Shown one piece after another: positions 1 through 13,445 of a stretch of 64,000 nucleotides of DNA. The stretch is from Cycas panzhihuaensis (taxonomy: Eukaryota; Cycadophyta): NCBI GenBank assembly GCA_023213395.1, contig CM041465.1, positions 177,761,741-177,825,740 of the forward strand, read 5' to 3'. Within the stretch, counting starts at the first letter, position 1; the number at the start of each line of letters is the position of its first letter. The notes below the pieces were generated by a model. That model did no database searches. It saw only the letters and a program-made list of their open reading frames with translations, and had not been told where the DNA came from. The translations under genes and the position numbers were made by a program.

Positions 1-1735
<1,735 letters not shown>

Positions 1736-2960
1736 CTACGTGACTTGCAACTACTTTATGTACTTAAAACTCTTTTGATCGACCATCAGATCTCTAACAG
1801 ACATAAGCACCCATCTCAAAAAAGCCCAGAAAACTCATTAGAACCCTTATTTAGTAAAAATATAAATTTTTAAAGACAATGCAGCCACAAATAATTGTAC
1901 ACTTATATGTAGAAGTAGAGAATAAAATCTCTCATTTTAAGTCAAACAAACAACTAAGAAGGCTACAAATCTATTACAGAGGTCTGTACATAGAGTTTCA
2001 CAAGAATTTAAGAAGTAGAGAAAGTAAAATGAAGGTAAACATATGCCCAAACCATGAGACAAACTACTTAAATGATGCCTAATAAAGCAAAGATTAATAT
2101 AGTGAGGATACAAACCTATTGTAGGATAAATGAGGTGGCATGAATGAAGATTTGATAGGGTATGGGGCCAAATTTACTTAGTTAAGGAATTTTACTCATA
2201 AAATGCCAAACATGAATGTAGGAGGGAGATGAGCTTTTTTTCATACCCAATCATCATAAAAGCAATGAAACCTTTAACATTGACCTATTATTTTAATCTC
2301 TAACAACTTGATAATATAATGGTAGAGTTATTTTAAGAAAGAATGACTTTATTTTTTAGAAAAGCTAATTTCTATGGAGAGTACAAATGTCACCCCTGTT
2401 GTTTTGGCAAATATTCCTTATTAAGCTTTGGTTGAAACATATTAAATATTTTCTAAAGTTTAAGTGACATTAAATTAGAATGGTTTTTTATTTGAAGTTT
2501 GGTGCAAATCTCCCTGCTTGTTAGTCCCTAGTCACATGGTATTTTAGGAGCTAGAGCCATTTATAGACCATTTAGAGTTAGTGTTTGAAAAATAAATATA
2601 CCATAGTGAATAAATTTTTGAGATCTATAATCTAATAGTGGTTATATATAATAATTCAGTATAAAATCTTAATAAAAAATTATTTTTTTATACTTTTTAG
2701 TATATTTCAACTACTTGTGAGTAGATTGAGGTAGTAAAAATAATTATACTAGCTACCTATATATAGATTGATGCCATTTATAGCTTTATTTTTTTACTTA
2801 TATACTTATTTAGTCATTTTTTAATTGTTTTAATCTAGTTTTTAATTTAAAATAGATTCTAAAGGAAACATAATAAGAACTATCATAGAAAAACTAACTA
2901 GTCCTACAGATTATACAATCTGAAAACATCAAATCCTTAGTTTATTTTATTTAAATGATC
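1736..2960. other. AT-rich stretch, no feature seen
   Basis: AT-rich DNA with no supportable gene, RNA or element end. It lies upstream of the first recognisable copia gag sequence, so it may hold the decayed leader or 5' LTR of element E. I could not find a partner to the 3' LTR that starts at 8980. Confidence 0.5.
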
Positions 2961-3261
2961 TCTAGAAATACATAGATAATTCTATAATGGAAAATGATAC
3001 TAACAAGATCATTAACTTCCAAAATAAGTTGAACATAGATGCTAAATTTAATGTTAAGTATCTATCAAAGATAAGGATAATATTTAGATTTCTCAATTTA
3101 TCTATTAGCGGAAACATCGTTTTAAATATCAAGTATGCTATTATAATGAAGCATATATAGGACATTGTTGTGAACTTGTTTAGATATAAGGACAATGTAA
3201 GAGCCTTGAAACTATAAAGTTAGTTGTACATACTAAAGAGGACTAGAAATATGGTGGATCT

Positions 3262-3275
3262 CATGAGAGATGTTA
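3262..3275. repeat. Left target-site duplication of the truncated LINE
   Basis: The 14-bp repeat catgagagatgtta is identical to 4288-4301; the bases outside differ (t versus c on the left, g versus c on the right). Confidence 0.88.
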
Positions 3276-4287
3276 GATTTTTTATTTTTTTTTATATGGT
3301 AAAAAATTAGAAGGGTTTCTAACAGGTCCCCAAACCTTTTACAATAGCTACGGTATGGCTATAAAATAATATGGCCATGACATGCCCATGGCTTAGCATA
3401 ACAAGCTCCATCCTGAACTCTCTAAATCTTGACTAGCCAAAATAAGCCTTACCTTTCCCCATTTTGAACTAGGATATACAATCTCACGAGACTTTGGAGA
3501 TCCTCTGGGAAATTCTCTTTCCAAACCTGCTTGTCTTTATTTGAAACTGCCCAATTAGTGAGCCAATCCACTGCTGCATTTCCTTCCTTATATCTATGCC
3601 AAATCTACATACTATGCTTGGATCTCAGAACATTATGAGCATCCTTCACCATATCCATATGGTGCCACTCAGCCTTCAATCTCCCTTGAGAATCCTAATC
3701 ATGTTCAAGGAATTTCCTTCTATCTCCACCTTGTCGTGACCATCCTCTTCCACCATCTCTACAACTTTCTATATAGCCTTAAGTTCATTGCAATGATTGG
3801 TTTGTTGGTCATAGTATTCTGCAAAGGCCCACTAAACTATTCCATCATGGTGTCTACATAGGCTTCCCACTCCAGCCTCACCAAGGTTTCCTTTCACCAC
3901 CCCATTAAAATTAATTTTCACCCAGTTCTCACTAGGCGGCTTCTAAGAGCAATTTCTCCTTTCCACCCCACTAATTTTAAGATAGTTGATTCCCTAGCCC
4001 TTCATGATATTTCTCTCCTCCCTTGGAACCCTATCCTTCTCCAAAGGTTTAATCATTTTGATTGTCGCTCCCTGAATCATCTCAAAGAGGCTATGCTCAT
4101 CTATGTCCTTCCCTTAGAATATTCTTCTATTATGTTCCTTCCACACATTCCAAATCCCCATAAGCATAACTAATTTCCATAACATTCCCAGCATCTTGCT
4201 TCTAAAGTGGGATTTCCATAACCTCCACTACTCTATCAATGTTTTAGGGAGCACCCAATCTATCCCCAAATTGGTCCAGATGCGAGC
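3276..4287 (-). mobile_element. 5'-truncated LINE inserted in element E
   Basis: A 1.0-kb minus-strand LINE 3' end. The + strand begins with a T-rich run (its poly(A) tail) right after a 14-bp direct repeat, catgagagatgtta, at 3262-3275 that recurs at 4288-4301. The body encodes, on the minus strand, the end of a zinc-binding RT region and an RNase H. Truncation of the 5' part, an A-tail and a 14-bp duplication are the marks of target-primed reverse transcription. It is related to but clearly different from the LINE at 9140-15298. Confidence 0.88.
3470..4270 (-). pseudogene. LINE RNase H and zinc-binding RT remnant
   Basis: Read on the minus strand, about 4120-4270 resembles the zinc-binding region after plant LINE RTs. 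About 3470-3950 is an RNase H: WVKINFNG near 3920 (first catalytic Asp changed to Asn), then WAFAEYYDQQTNH with the Glu-containing NELKA, then VEIEGNS (second Asp now Asn), then a C-terminal AVDWLTNWA-type motif near 3555. Several stops and two substituted catalytic residues show that it is dead. Confidence 0.75.
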
Positions 4288-4301
4288 CATGAGAGATGTT
4301 A
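4288..4301. repeat. Right target-site duplication of the truncated LINE
   Basis: Exact partner of 3262-3275. Element E's gag similarity resumes directly after it. Confidence 0.88.
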
Positions 4302-4826
4302 CATTAATTCAAGGTCAACTATTAATAATTACATAGATCATTCCTAATTCAGAAATTATGACTTTTGTATTAAGGAGTCTACCACTCCTATATAAGAACT
4401 TCACAACTACATTACCTCTATCTTATAAATTATCCACGCTAAAGATTGGATCTTTAGAATCTTTGCCTATGAAACATGAGTAGAAATTCAAGAACATACA
4501 TACTAAATCTTCTAGAGCACTAGCATGAAAATCTAAAGGTAAATAAGATTCTATTCTAAAGAAGAATACACCTTTTAAACTATAGTTCAAAAGGGAAAAC
4601 TAGGAGTATCAAAGGGATAATACATACCAAACTATTATTATTGTAAGAATTTAGGTTATATTAAGAAGGATTATTAGGTATATTAGTGACAACAATGCTC
4701 TTAAAAGCCTTAAAATCAATCCCAACAACAAAAGCAATGGTAACAATAATAATAATCACCTGGATAATGTGGCCATGTGATGCACTTAGTTATAGAAATA
4801 TTTAATACAAACATAATATAGTTATT

Positions 4827-6445
4827 TGTTACTATTTCTTAGCTTCCAAGAATGAGCTTGGATACGCAAGTGAACAGGTAAGTATAGGTATGCTCTCCAA
4901 CCCTTCTACTCCTTATTAGTTTATCTTTGAGTTTATATAATTGATGTATATATGATTGCCTACTTGTTAGTTTGTCCATGCTTCACTTTTTGTCGATGAC
5001 AAGTAGGACATTTATCCATGGCCATTTAGTCCACCTATTAGACTTCTTAATCTAGAAATGACACTTTCCCTTTCACTTGCAACTTGTTTCCTTATTATTT
5101 TTTTCTATTTTTTAAGCCCATTAGGCCTTGATCTTACCTTCATACAATTTGATGTTGATTGTTGTTGCCCCCAAGATTTGTCATTTGTGAGTTTTGTCTA
5201 ATTGCAAGTTAAAATTAATGTTAAAAACTAATTATATTGCATACTATTTTAATTTTTACTTGTAACTATGGTACCATGAAGTATTTCATAATACTGTAAA
5301 TATATTCATAGTATGATTGTCACCAAGCTAAATTTGGATTTTATGGTGATAATTGGCTCATAAATTTTATAATATTAGTCTTGGGTAAGTTGCATTAGCC
5401 TCAGGTTAGTCCTTGTCAAATTTGGAGGACCAAGAGGCACTAAATCCTCCCAAATCTTGAGCTTCCTAAATCCAAGTCTCATAAACCATGAGCAAACTCA
5501 TGGTTTTGGGTTGATCATTTTCCCTAAATTATGGGCAAAAAACCACCAATCCCTTACCCTCATCTCATCTATAAAATCCCCTTATTGTCTAAAGGAATTG
5601 AGGAGACCTTTATAAATGTGATACCCTGTTGTTATGTTATTAGATTTTTGCTAGAATTCTAGCAACTTAATTTAAGTCATTAACTTCCACTTAGAGATTG
5701 CAAGCATATACTTAGAGGAACTTGAGAGTCATTGATGGAGAACCAACTACCATTGGCCAATAATTCTTCTCAAAGGTATAGGTAATCCACTCCATTTTAC
5801 TTTGGTTATCCTTTCTTTCTCTTTTATTTACCATAGCCATGCCATAATTGTATGATCACATGGTAGGATTTACTAGGGAGTTTCTATTAGTTTCAAGATT
5901 TCATTTCCCCATTAGGTAGAGTTTTCTCATTAATCCCTTTATTTGATACTTTGTTGATTATTTTGAGAAGTTACAAGATTGGGGAAGTTTTCTAAGTACA
6001 CTTAGGAATCCATCATATATTGGGGGACGGTTGTCATTCTGAGGCACCCTAACCCAATCCATTTTTCTCTTCTACTTATAAATTAGGAATTATTTATAAA
6101 CACTTTGAGTCTTTCCTTTTTTATAAGCTACACATGATTAATATTATTAGATATCTTATGGATTCTCTACTCTTGTAGGGTACTAATGTGCATGTAGGGA
6201 AGTGATAAAAGTTTACAAGATCATTAACCATACATCCTTGCCCAATAGAGTTACAACAACTTCCCATATTAACTGTCTTTTAGGGGATAAACTTGGCATT
6301 CTATTTCATTATATTTTTTTCTTCAAGATTAGTAATTTCTCTTATGCTTCTTTTTTGTTATAAAGGCTTCTAGCAAGTAGAAATACTATCAAAATTCCTT
6401 TAGAAGTGATAAGTAGTAGTAACTTCACTCTCTGCTCCTCCACAT
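4827..6445 (+). repeat. Relic Tat-family LTR (same family as elements A and C)
   Basis: Colinear over about 1.6 kb with A's 5' LTR (25036-26735) at a nearly constant offset of about 20.2 kb. Landmarks include tccaagaat near 4844, the taagtacacttaggaatc segment near 5995 and aggcttctagcaagtagaaat near 6363. It starts tgttactatttc at 4827. It lacks the last 0.9 kb of the 2.6-kb LTR, so it is a truncated solo LTR or LTR fragment. I found no convincing target duplication. It sits between gag and the pre-integrase of E. Confidence 0.7.
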
Positions 6446-6471
6446 TAAGAGTGTTAATGACTTGGTATAAG

Positions 6472-7240
6472 AGCACATAAGCTACTTCAACCTACTTATT
6501 CCTAGGTATGCCTTAATAATAAAAGTTATTTATATGAACCCTGTATTTTTGGTAAGTAGCACAAATAACCATTTATGAAAAGAAAGTATGGAGAGCAAAG
6601 AAAAAATTAGGATTAGTTCACTTTGATATTTGTAGGCCAATGCTTATTGCCTTACTAGGAGGAGTAAGATATTTTATCACTTTCGTTGATGATTTTTTAA
6701 GAAAAGTCTAGTTTTTTCTATTGAGAAAAAAAATCACAAGCTTTCACTTACTTTAAATAGTTTAAGGAGTTAGCAGAGAATGAAAATAGATATAAGATCA
6801 AGGTCTTATGAACTAACAATGGTAGAGAGCACACTTTAAATGAATTCACTCAGTTCTATAAAGATCATGGAATTCAGAGGTAGTTTACTATTGCTTATAC
6901 ACCTTAACTAAATGAAGTTGTTAAATAGATTAATAGAACTTTTGTTGGAAAAACTAAAGTGATTATGAAAAGCAAAGATGTGATAGATTTCTTATGGGCA
7001 AAAGATGTGAATACAACACTATATTTGATGAACAAAAGCACTGTAAGGGCTATTAGGAACATGACCCCTAAGGAAGCTTGGTCAGGTAGAAAACTAACTA
7101 TAAGCAATTTGATAATCTTTGGTTGTAATACATACATAAATATTCCAAATAAAGAATAATGAATGTTGGATGATAAAAACATGAAGTATATCCTTATTAT
7201 ATATTTTGAGGAAAGAAAAGTATACATAGTATATGAGTTA
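6472..7240 (+). pseudogene. copia pre-integrase and integrase remnant (element E)
   Basis: Begins with a degraded gag-pre-integrase region: a WYKS motif near 6475 and a CIFGK-like motif near 6541. The integrase core follows, with LGLVHFDIC at about 6612-6640 carrying the first catalytic Asp, GVRYFITFVDDF near 6670, and downstream KEAWSGRK near 7070-7090, which is typical of the copia core end. A 66-codon open stretch at 6959-7159 is the best-preserved part. Multiple stops elsewhere mean no product. Confidence 0.8.
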
Positions 7241-7716
7241 TTAACTTAAAAATTTCATACAACGTATAATACTATTTTTTGGAAGATGAGACTCTAGATA
7301 TTAGTTCAGTTGAGATTGAAGATCAGGTTGAGGAACTGCTTAAATGTAGTACTTTACATGATATTTGTTTAACTTAAATATGAGCCATTTGATATAGGTG
7401 ATAAAATAGAATTTGAATCTTTTTAGTTTTTAAAAGTTAAATTAGAGAAAACACCATAGAAAGAACTAAAGTTAAAGCCAGCGAAATTATCTAATTCATC
7501 ACCTTCATCTTCAAAGAAGAAGATTTTAAAATGGTACAGAGAAACTATGGAGGATGTTGAGAAACTATTATGTAATTTTAAAGGAAAGTAAAGAATAAAA
7601 AATATAACCTTCCAAGTATAAGAACATAGCTCTTATGGCACGTGTATTGGATGCAAATGAACCATCAATGATTGAAAAAGTAGTAAAAGACCAGAAGTGA
7701 TGCAATTATGTAATCT

Positions 7717-8460
7717 GAAATATAAATTTTTAAGAAAAACCACATATGGGATTTAGTCAAATTGCCTACTAACAAGCATGTAATTGGATGTAAATAGGTC
7801 TATAGGAAAAAGTTTAAACTGAATGGGTCTATAGATAAATACAAAGCTTGACTTATAGTGAAAGGATTTAAGTAGTTAAAAAGGATTAACTACTAAGAAA
7901 TATTTGCTCTAATTATAAAGATGAATGCCATTTAAATCATTATGGTCATAACTATATAATTTAATTCACAACTATAACATATGGATATGAAAAACATACT
8001 TTTTAATGGAGATTTAAATGAAGAAGTCTACATAGAGCAACCACTTAGATTTTTTGAAAGACATTAATAGAACTTGGTATGCTGACTTACAAAGGCCTTG
8101 TATGGCCTGAAATAGGCTCCTAGAGCCTAGTACAAAAAAATGATTAATACTTTCTAAAGAATAGATTTAAGAGATCTCTAACTAACTTAAATCTATTTAT
8201 CAAAGAAGAAAATGATAATATCATATTTGTGGTGTTGTATGTTGATGATTTACTAATCATAGTAATGTTATCAAACTTAAATGTAGATCTTAGTAATTTC
8301 TTTGTGATGATAGATCTAAGAACTCTATACTTTTTCCTTGATGTGGAAGTATGGAAAAGGCCTAAATATATCTTTATCTCAAAGGCAATATACATTAGAA
8401 TAGATGATTATAATCTTATTCTTACCCCCATGGAGATAGTTTCCTAATTAATAGCTAAAA
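7717..8460 (+). pseudogene. copia reverse transcriptase remnant (element E)
   Basis: Recognisable copia RT blocks: WDLVKLPTNKHVIGCK near 7749, MDMKNILFNGDLNEEVYIEQP near 7985 (relatives have Asp-Val-Lys-Asn-Ala-Phe-Leu-Asn-Gly) and the catalytic LYVDDLLII at 8232-8258. The frame is interrupted by stops such as the one in the GCK*VY segment. Domain order after integrase identifies Ty1/copia rather than gypsy. Confidence 0.85.
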
Positions 8461-8559
8461 ATAGTGGAGCATATATTAAATCAATATTATATAGGTAATT
8501 GGTAGAAAGTCTAATATACCTTATTACTATAAGACCTGACAAATCTTTGTAATTGGAAT

Positions 8560-8935
8560 AGTATCTAGATTTATGGTGGCACCAAAATAGAGTCACTAGA
8601 AAGCTATAAAAGTAACCTTCAAATACTTGAAAGGGACAATTCAAGATGGACTTAAATTTCATCATAATGATAACTTCAGGTTGATAGGATTTACATATTC
8701 TAATTGGGTTAAATGTGTAGATAGTATAAGGTTAACTTTTGGATATTATTTTAATTTTAGATTAGTTATCATTATATGGAGTAGGAAAAGTAATTAAATG
8801 TTGCTTTGCACTATCATTTTATTTGAGAATTAATTCAAAAAGGTATGATAAAGATAATGTACAAGCTAATTGAACAACAACTAGTTGAGATCTTTACCAA
8901 ACCATTGACACATGAAAGATTTTAGACTTTTTAGG
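8560..8935 (+). pseudogene. copia RNase H remnant (element E)
   Basis: Contains GFTYSNWVKCVDS near 8687, matching the copia RNase H block that normally starts Gly-Tyr-x-Asp-x-Asp-Trp-Ala-Gly; both acidic residues are altered. IIWSRKS near 8775 and the C-terminal EIFTKPLTHERF near 8888-8925 are also visible. Broken by stops. It leads straight into the polypurine tract. Confidence 0.8.
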
Positions 8936-8970
8936 ATGGTTTAGGTATCAAAAGAAATAAAATAAACATT

Positions 8971-8979
8971 AAGAGGGAG
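8971..8979 (+). promoter_or_regulatory. Polypurine tract of element E
   Basis: The sequence aagagggag immediately precedes the LTR start tgttgata at 8980, as expected for the plus-strand primer of a copia element. Confidence 0.75.
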
Positions 8980-9139
8980 TGTTGATACTAAAGCTTATTC
9001 ATGTCTCATAACTTTAGTTATGAGCATTCCCTTAAAATTTTGTAAAATATTAGACCTTAGGATTATTTAATTGATTTGTGAGTGATGAATCATTAGAGGT
9101 TACACCTCTCACATCACATATATCACCTGGTTAGGGATT
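8980..9139 (+). repeat. Start of element E 3' LTR, split by a LINE
   Basis: Starts TGTTGATAC right after the polypurine tract. It is interrupted at 9139/9140 by the LINE and continues at 15314 after the second copy of the 15-bp target duplication. The far end of the LTR could not be set because no 5' copy is visible. Confidence 0.65.
9125..9139. repeat. Left target-site duplication of the LINE
   Basis: acctggttagggatt, identical to 15299-15313. The poly(A) complement begins at the next base. Confidence 0.95.
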
Positions 9140-9298
9140 TTTTTTTTTATTAGATAAAATGAATTTTAGTGGGTTTGAAAGAGGATCCCACAACCTAATA
9201 CATCAAGAAATGTGGCATGACAGATAAGTATGAGTCCATGATAGCCCCACGGACTAGGCCAGAAAGCAAGGTGCCGGGACAAGCCCCGCGGCTAGCTA

Positions 9299-9934
9299 CT
9301 ACATCAAGTCGTTCTCAACTAGAACCAAAAGATCCCTGGGAAAATCCGACTTCCATATTTGTCCTGTCCTTTGTCTCACTCCCCAATTTGCCAGAAAATC
9401 TGCTGGTTTATTTCCATCTCTCAGAGTATGCCTAATACGGACTTCTGGCAGCCTCTTAATGATTTCCTTGGCGTCATTAAATAAAAGTTGGAATCTCCAA
9501 TCCGGAATAACCTCCTCTTTCAAGGATTTCACCACAACCTCAGAATCTCCCTCAATAATCACTTTCTGATAATTACCTTCCACCACAAGGTCAAGAGCTT
9601 TGAGCATAGCGTGCATCTCTGCATAGTGGTTTGTCTGGCAGTCATAGAATTCCGCAAAAGCCCAAAGGGTAGACCCAGAATGGTCTCTACAGATACCTCC
9701 CCCCCCGGCGGCCCCGGGATTCCCCTTTGCTGCACCATCAAAGTTTATCTTGACCCATGTCTCCTCAGGAGGCAGCCACTTGATATCTTTATTCTTTTCC
9801 GCCCCGAAAGTAGGAACAATATCCCACTTGCTCAGAATCCTTCTCTCTGGCCCAAGCATGGGTTTTTCTTTCACAGATCTGAGGTTCTCTCTTACTTCTA
9901 CACAAATTCTATAATAAATAGTAGTCTGGTCCAT
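9299..9934 (-). pseudogene. LINE ORF2: RNase H domain (open frame)
   Basis: A 211-codon open stretch at the C-terminus of ORF2. It holds all four acidic positions of RNase HI: Asp in INFDGAAKGNPG, Glu in HYAEMHAML, Asp in EGDSEVVVKSL, and the final Asp in NKPADFLANWG. It degrades the RNA strand of the RNA/DNA hybrid during LINE reverse transcription. The domain is typical of plant L1 elements. It appears catalytically intact, although upstream frameshifts in ORF2 mean it would not be made as part of a full polyprotein. About 160 bp of 3' UTR separate it from the A-tail. Confidence 0.92.
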
Positions 9935-9959
9935 CCGCTTTGCCTGGAAGATTCTACGG

Positions 9960-10915
9960 TTCCTTTCTTTCCATATGTTCCAGGCTAGGATCAGAAGAGC
10001 ACTAGTTCATATGCAACTCAACGTCCTGCTCCTGAATGGGCTTCTCCAGGCCATCCACATATCCGATATCTTCTCCGAGAATATCCAATTTACCTCGAGT
10101 TTTCCCAGCAGCATTCTCCATACCTCCCTTGTGTAAGAGCACTCCAAAAAGATGTGGTCCATAGACTCTTCCTCCGAGTAGCATAAAGTACATCTGTTTG
10201 CAAACAGAACCCTCTTCTTTTCGTGTTATCAATTTGTAAGAATTTTATTTCTCAAACAGGTCCACCAAAAAACAACAATCTTCGGAATGATAGGGAGCTT
10301 CCAGACCCCCTCAAAGATAGGGTTTCTCTGGTCTCCCCTTGCTTGGCACAAGTAAAGATACCCTTGCTTTACAGAGTAGACCCCGGAAGGGCTCAGGGGC
10401 CACACTATCGAGTCCGCCGCAGGGAATCTAGGAATGTAACACTTGCTAAGCATACTTTTGATCTTGCTAATGCCTTCTTGCACTCTATCCCCTTGAATCT
10501 CCTCTAGAGTCTTCCAAGACCTACTATCCCCGCTCCCTTCCCAGTAGTCCTTCACATGACTACCATAGATCCTAACACATGGACCCATTATAGGTTTCAG
10601 ATCCGGATAATCCTTAAGAGCAACGTCACTGCACCATGCATCCTCCCAGAATCTGATGGTGTTCCCATCTCTGAGCCTCCATCTCAGCCCACACCTTAGA
10701 GCATTCCAAGCTTTCAGGATACCCCTCCAGATGGATGAGCCGCCCAGAGAGACATCATTTACAGCCAAGGAACCGCCTTGCACGTATTTCCTAGTTAGGA
10801 TCTTCTCCCAGAGCCTCTCCCCCCCTTTAAGCAGACGCCACCCCAACTTGGCTCCTAGAGCTGCATTGAAGAGAGGAAGTTTTCTCAGGTTAAGGCCCCC
10901 GGCCCATTTCGGCAT
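9960..10915 (-). pseudogene. LINE ORF2: RT connection and zinc-binding region
   Basis: A 228-codon stretch (10915 to 10229) carries the region after the RT palm: KWAGGLNLRKLPLFN, a Trp-rich WRLRDGNTIRFWEDAWC block, and YSVKQGY..L near 10290. The zinc-binding domain (zf-RVT type) follows, with FWWTCLRNKI near 10250. Its Cys-containing part continues in another frame toward 10000, so there is a frameshift near 10230. The order matches plant LINE ORF2 proteins. Confidence 0.85.
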
Positions 10916-10927
10916 GCAGACCTTGCT

Positions 10928-12250
10928 CTAGCTAACCAGATGAATTCTGTCCCTGGTTTCTGAGTCGGTCCAGAGGAACCTTTTTTGGATAGATTCGATG
11001 ATATCTGAGATGCCTGCCGGGACTCTAAAAATGGACATCCAGAAAACTGGGATGCTCTGAAGCGTGGAGGCTACAAGTTGGAGTTTTCCAGCTTGACTTA
11101 AGAGCGCACCTTTCCATCCGGCCAGCTTTCTTTGCAACCTGTCAATAAGAGGGTTCCACATTTCCTTTGCCATCTTTCCAACGAAAAGAGGAAGGCCGAG
11201 GTATGTAGTGGGGAGTTTTCTAATGCCCATCTCCAGGCATCTGCTGATCCTGCCTTGAATACAGCCTGGAGTATTTAAAAATAAACATTGCTCTTGTTCA
11301 GATTTATCTTTTGATTCATGGCCTTCTCAAAATGGCCCAGGAACTCTTTGAAGTTGGTGGCCTCTCTAATTGTAGGTTTCCCAAGGAAGATATTGTCGTC
11401 CACGAATTGGTGGTGGGCCACATTGTCCACTCCGATGTCGCAATACGATAGCCCCCTGTCTCCTCAAGGACTCTAGGGATCTGCCCAACAACTCCGCCAT
11501 CGTGATAAATAGGAAGGGAGAGAGTGGGTCGCCCTGCCTCAACCCTCTACATCCTGGGAAAAGCGGGAAGGCAGACCATTAATAATAACGGAGGCGAGGA
11601 TTTCCAATACATAATTTTATCCAAGAGCGCCACGTCTCTCCAAAGCCAAAAGCCTTTAGGCAATCGAGCAGACAATCCCAGGAAACCCTATCAAAGGCCT
11701 TCGAGAGATCAATCTTTATAAACATCGCAGGCTCCTTCCTCTCTGCCGCAGAGTGAATGGTTTCATAGACAATGATGTACCCATCGTATATCTGTCTCCC
11801 CCAGAGAAACCCATCTTGGTTCTGTGAGATGATGTTTGGCATAATTTGCTTTAACCTATTCACCAAAACCTTTGTTAGGATTTTATATTTTACATTACAA
11901 AGGCTTATGGGCCGAAAGTCCTCCATCCTTTCTGCTCCCTCTTTCTTGGGAATAAGGACCAGGAAGGTAGTCTGCCACTCCTGTAAGATCTTCCTGTTCA
12001 CGTAAAATTCTTGGAGTGCATCCATGTAGTCTCCCTTGATAATATCCCAAAATTCTTGGAAGAACCCCTGGAAGCCATCGGGGCTGTGCACTTTATCTCT
12101 CTTCATCTTGAAAGAGCCACCTTCACCTCCTCCCGAGAGAAGGGAGTCAGAATCTGGGCGTTTGGGCATCATTCACAAGGCAGGGGATGTTATTGATGAA
12201 TTCCTTCCTCAATTCCATGTCCCCATCCGTCGGCTCCGCAAATAGCTCCT
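10928..12250 (-). pseudogene. LINE ORF2: reverse transcriptase domain
   Basis: Minus-strand RT blocks in order: SPDGFQGFFQEFW near 12080, LVLIPKKEGAERMEDFRPISL near 11950, MFIKIDLSKAFDRVSW near 11720 (first catalytic Asp), then after frame changes a FVDDNIFLG motif at about 11395-11420 (in place of the usual FADD), and the thumb region LPTTYLGLPLFVGK near 11200. One stop or frameshift separates the open pieces 12172-11579 and 11230-10928. Both Asp residues of the VDD pair remain. Confidence 0.88.
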
Positions 12251-12739
12251 TGAAATAATCCCTGGCCACCTCCTTCATATCTTCAGTCGAGTTAACTTCA
12301 GAGCCATCATCGCTGTGAAGCTTGTTGATTCTGTTATTCGCTCTATGTTTACTTGAGAGTCATGTGGAAAAATTTTGTATTTGCCTCCCTCACTTGACCA
12401 CAGAGCCCTAGATTTCTGCCTCCAGTGGATTTCCTCCCTAGAGAGGATTTCCTCCAGGGACTCAGACAACTCCTTTTCTACCTTGTCCAACTCTGGAGAT
12501 CTGCCCAACCACTCGATCTGATCCTCAATATCCTTCAGGTCCTGGAGAGTCCTCTCCTTTCGTTCGTTTATATTTTGAAAGATTTCCTTATTCCAGATTT
12601 TGACATTCCTTTTTACCCAGTCGAGCTTCTTGGAAAATCTAAACATAGCGTGTCCTTCTATATCGATGCTCCACCATTCCTCCATTCTACACCTAAGATC
12701 CGGGTGACGGAGCCACATCAACTTAAATCAAGGGGCCCC

Positions 12740-13445
12740 AATAAACTTCCGGATTCGAGAAGTTCAAAGAAGAGGCGAGTGATCGAACCGATTCTCAAGG
12801 CTTCGAGGGTGAAATCCTTAAAGCACCTCACCCAGTCAAAATTTACCAACACCCTATCCAGTCTGATTTGGATAAGGTTGTTCCCACCTTTTATTGGTCC
12901 GGTGAAGGAGGCACCCTAAGGTTAACATCCTCTAACCCCACATGCAAAAATTCACTAAAGTCACTCATACTCGTAGTCCAGCCCTCAGTGCCCCCTCTCT
13001 TATCACTAGGGCAAAGGGCCGAGTTGAAATCGCCCCTTGATAGCCATGGGAGATGGCAGTCCCTGTGGGCTTCATTCAATCTAGCCCAAAGACACTTCCT
13101 AGCTTCTTGAAGGTTTGGGGTGTACACATTAGTGGCAATCCATGAGATGTTATTATTTCTGCTAGTTAACCAAACCGAAATGAAAGAGTCTTCTATCAGA
13201 AAAGTTTCACCCAACCAAATTGATGGGTCCCATAAAACCATTAGACCCCCTCGACCTTGGGCATAATCCACCTCGATGCCATCAGCTTGCTTCCAAATTT
13301 TGCTCCTAATCTTGGGCCCATTCTCTTTATTAAGTTTTGTTTCTTGAAGAAATAACAAGTCTGGTTGATGTCTTCTTCTCATATCTCTGATGATTCTTTG
13401 TTTTGAAGGGGCATTAAGGCCCCGATATTCCATGAGAGAATTTTA
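12740..13445 (-). pseudogene. LINE ORF2: AP endonuclease domain
   Basis: The domain that nicks the target DNA to prime reverse transcription. Visible motifs: LSWNI near 13425, LFLQETK near 13340, WIATNVYTPN near 13140, RGDFNSALCPSDKRGG near 13010-13050, and a C-terminal DHSPLLFE motif near 12765-12785. The frame changes near 13410, because the N-terminal motif lies in the frame of the 13792-13379 stretch, and again near 12890. A linker (12721-12275) with charged helical sequence joins it to the RT. Confidence 0.88.

Larger units (their letters stand above)
3010..4790 (+). pseudogene. copia gag remnant (element E), split by a LINE
   Basis: Broken gag-like frame. After removal of the LINE at 3276-4287 and one copy of its target duplication, the sequence reads through a copia-type UBN2 gag region, with a motif like LRSLP..YKNF near 4370-4410. 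It ends in a decayed zinc knuckle near 4636-4670, where YYCKNLGYIKKD resembles CxxCxxxGHxxxxC with lost cysteines, followed by an Asn-rich tail. Stops and frame changes are frequent. The assignment rests on domain order and these motifs and is inferential in the N-terminal part. Confidence 0.55.
2961..9139 (+). mobile_element. Element E: decayed Ty1/copia retrotransposon
   Basis: Remnants of gag, pre-integrase, integrase, RT and RNase H occur in the copia order (integrase before RT) on the + strand, followed by a polypurine tract and the start of a 3' LTR. Every frame is broken. Three younger insertions interrupt it: a truncated LINE at 3276-4287, a Tat-family relic LTR at about 4827-6445, and a LINE at 9140-15298 inside the 3' LTR, which resumes at 15314. 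No 5' LTR or primer site was found, so the left limit is only where gag similarity begins. Confidence 0.8.

Noticed and set aside
6472-6484. TTGGTATAAGAGCAC looks like an initiator-Met primer site after an LTR end
   Set aside because: In the copia frame this is the WYKS part of the gag-pre-integrase domain, followed directly by CIFGK and integrase. The resemblance is chance.
12425-12919. 164-codon + strand frame within the LINE
   Set aside because: It overlaps LINE ORF2 endonuclease/RT linker on the opposite strand and has no domain.
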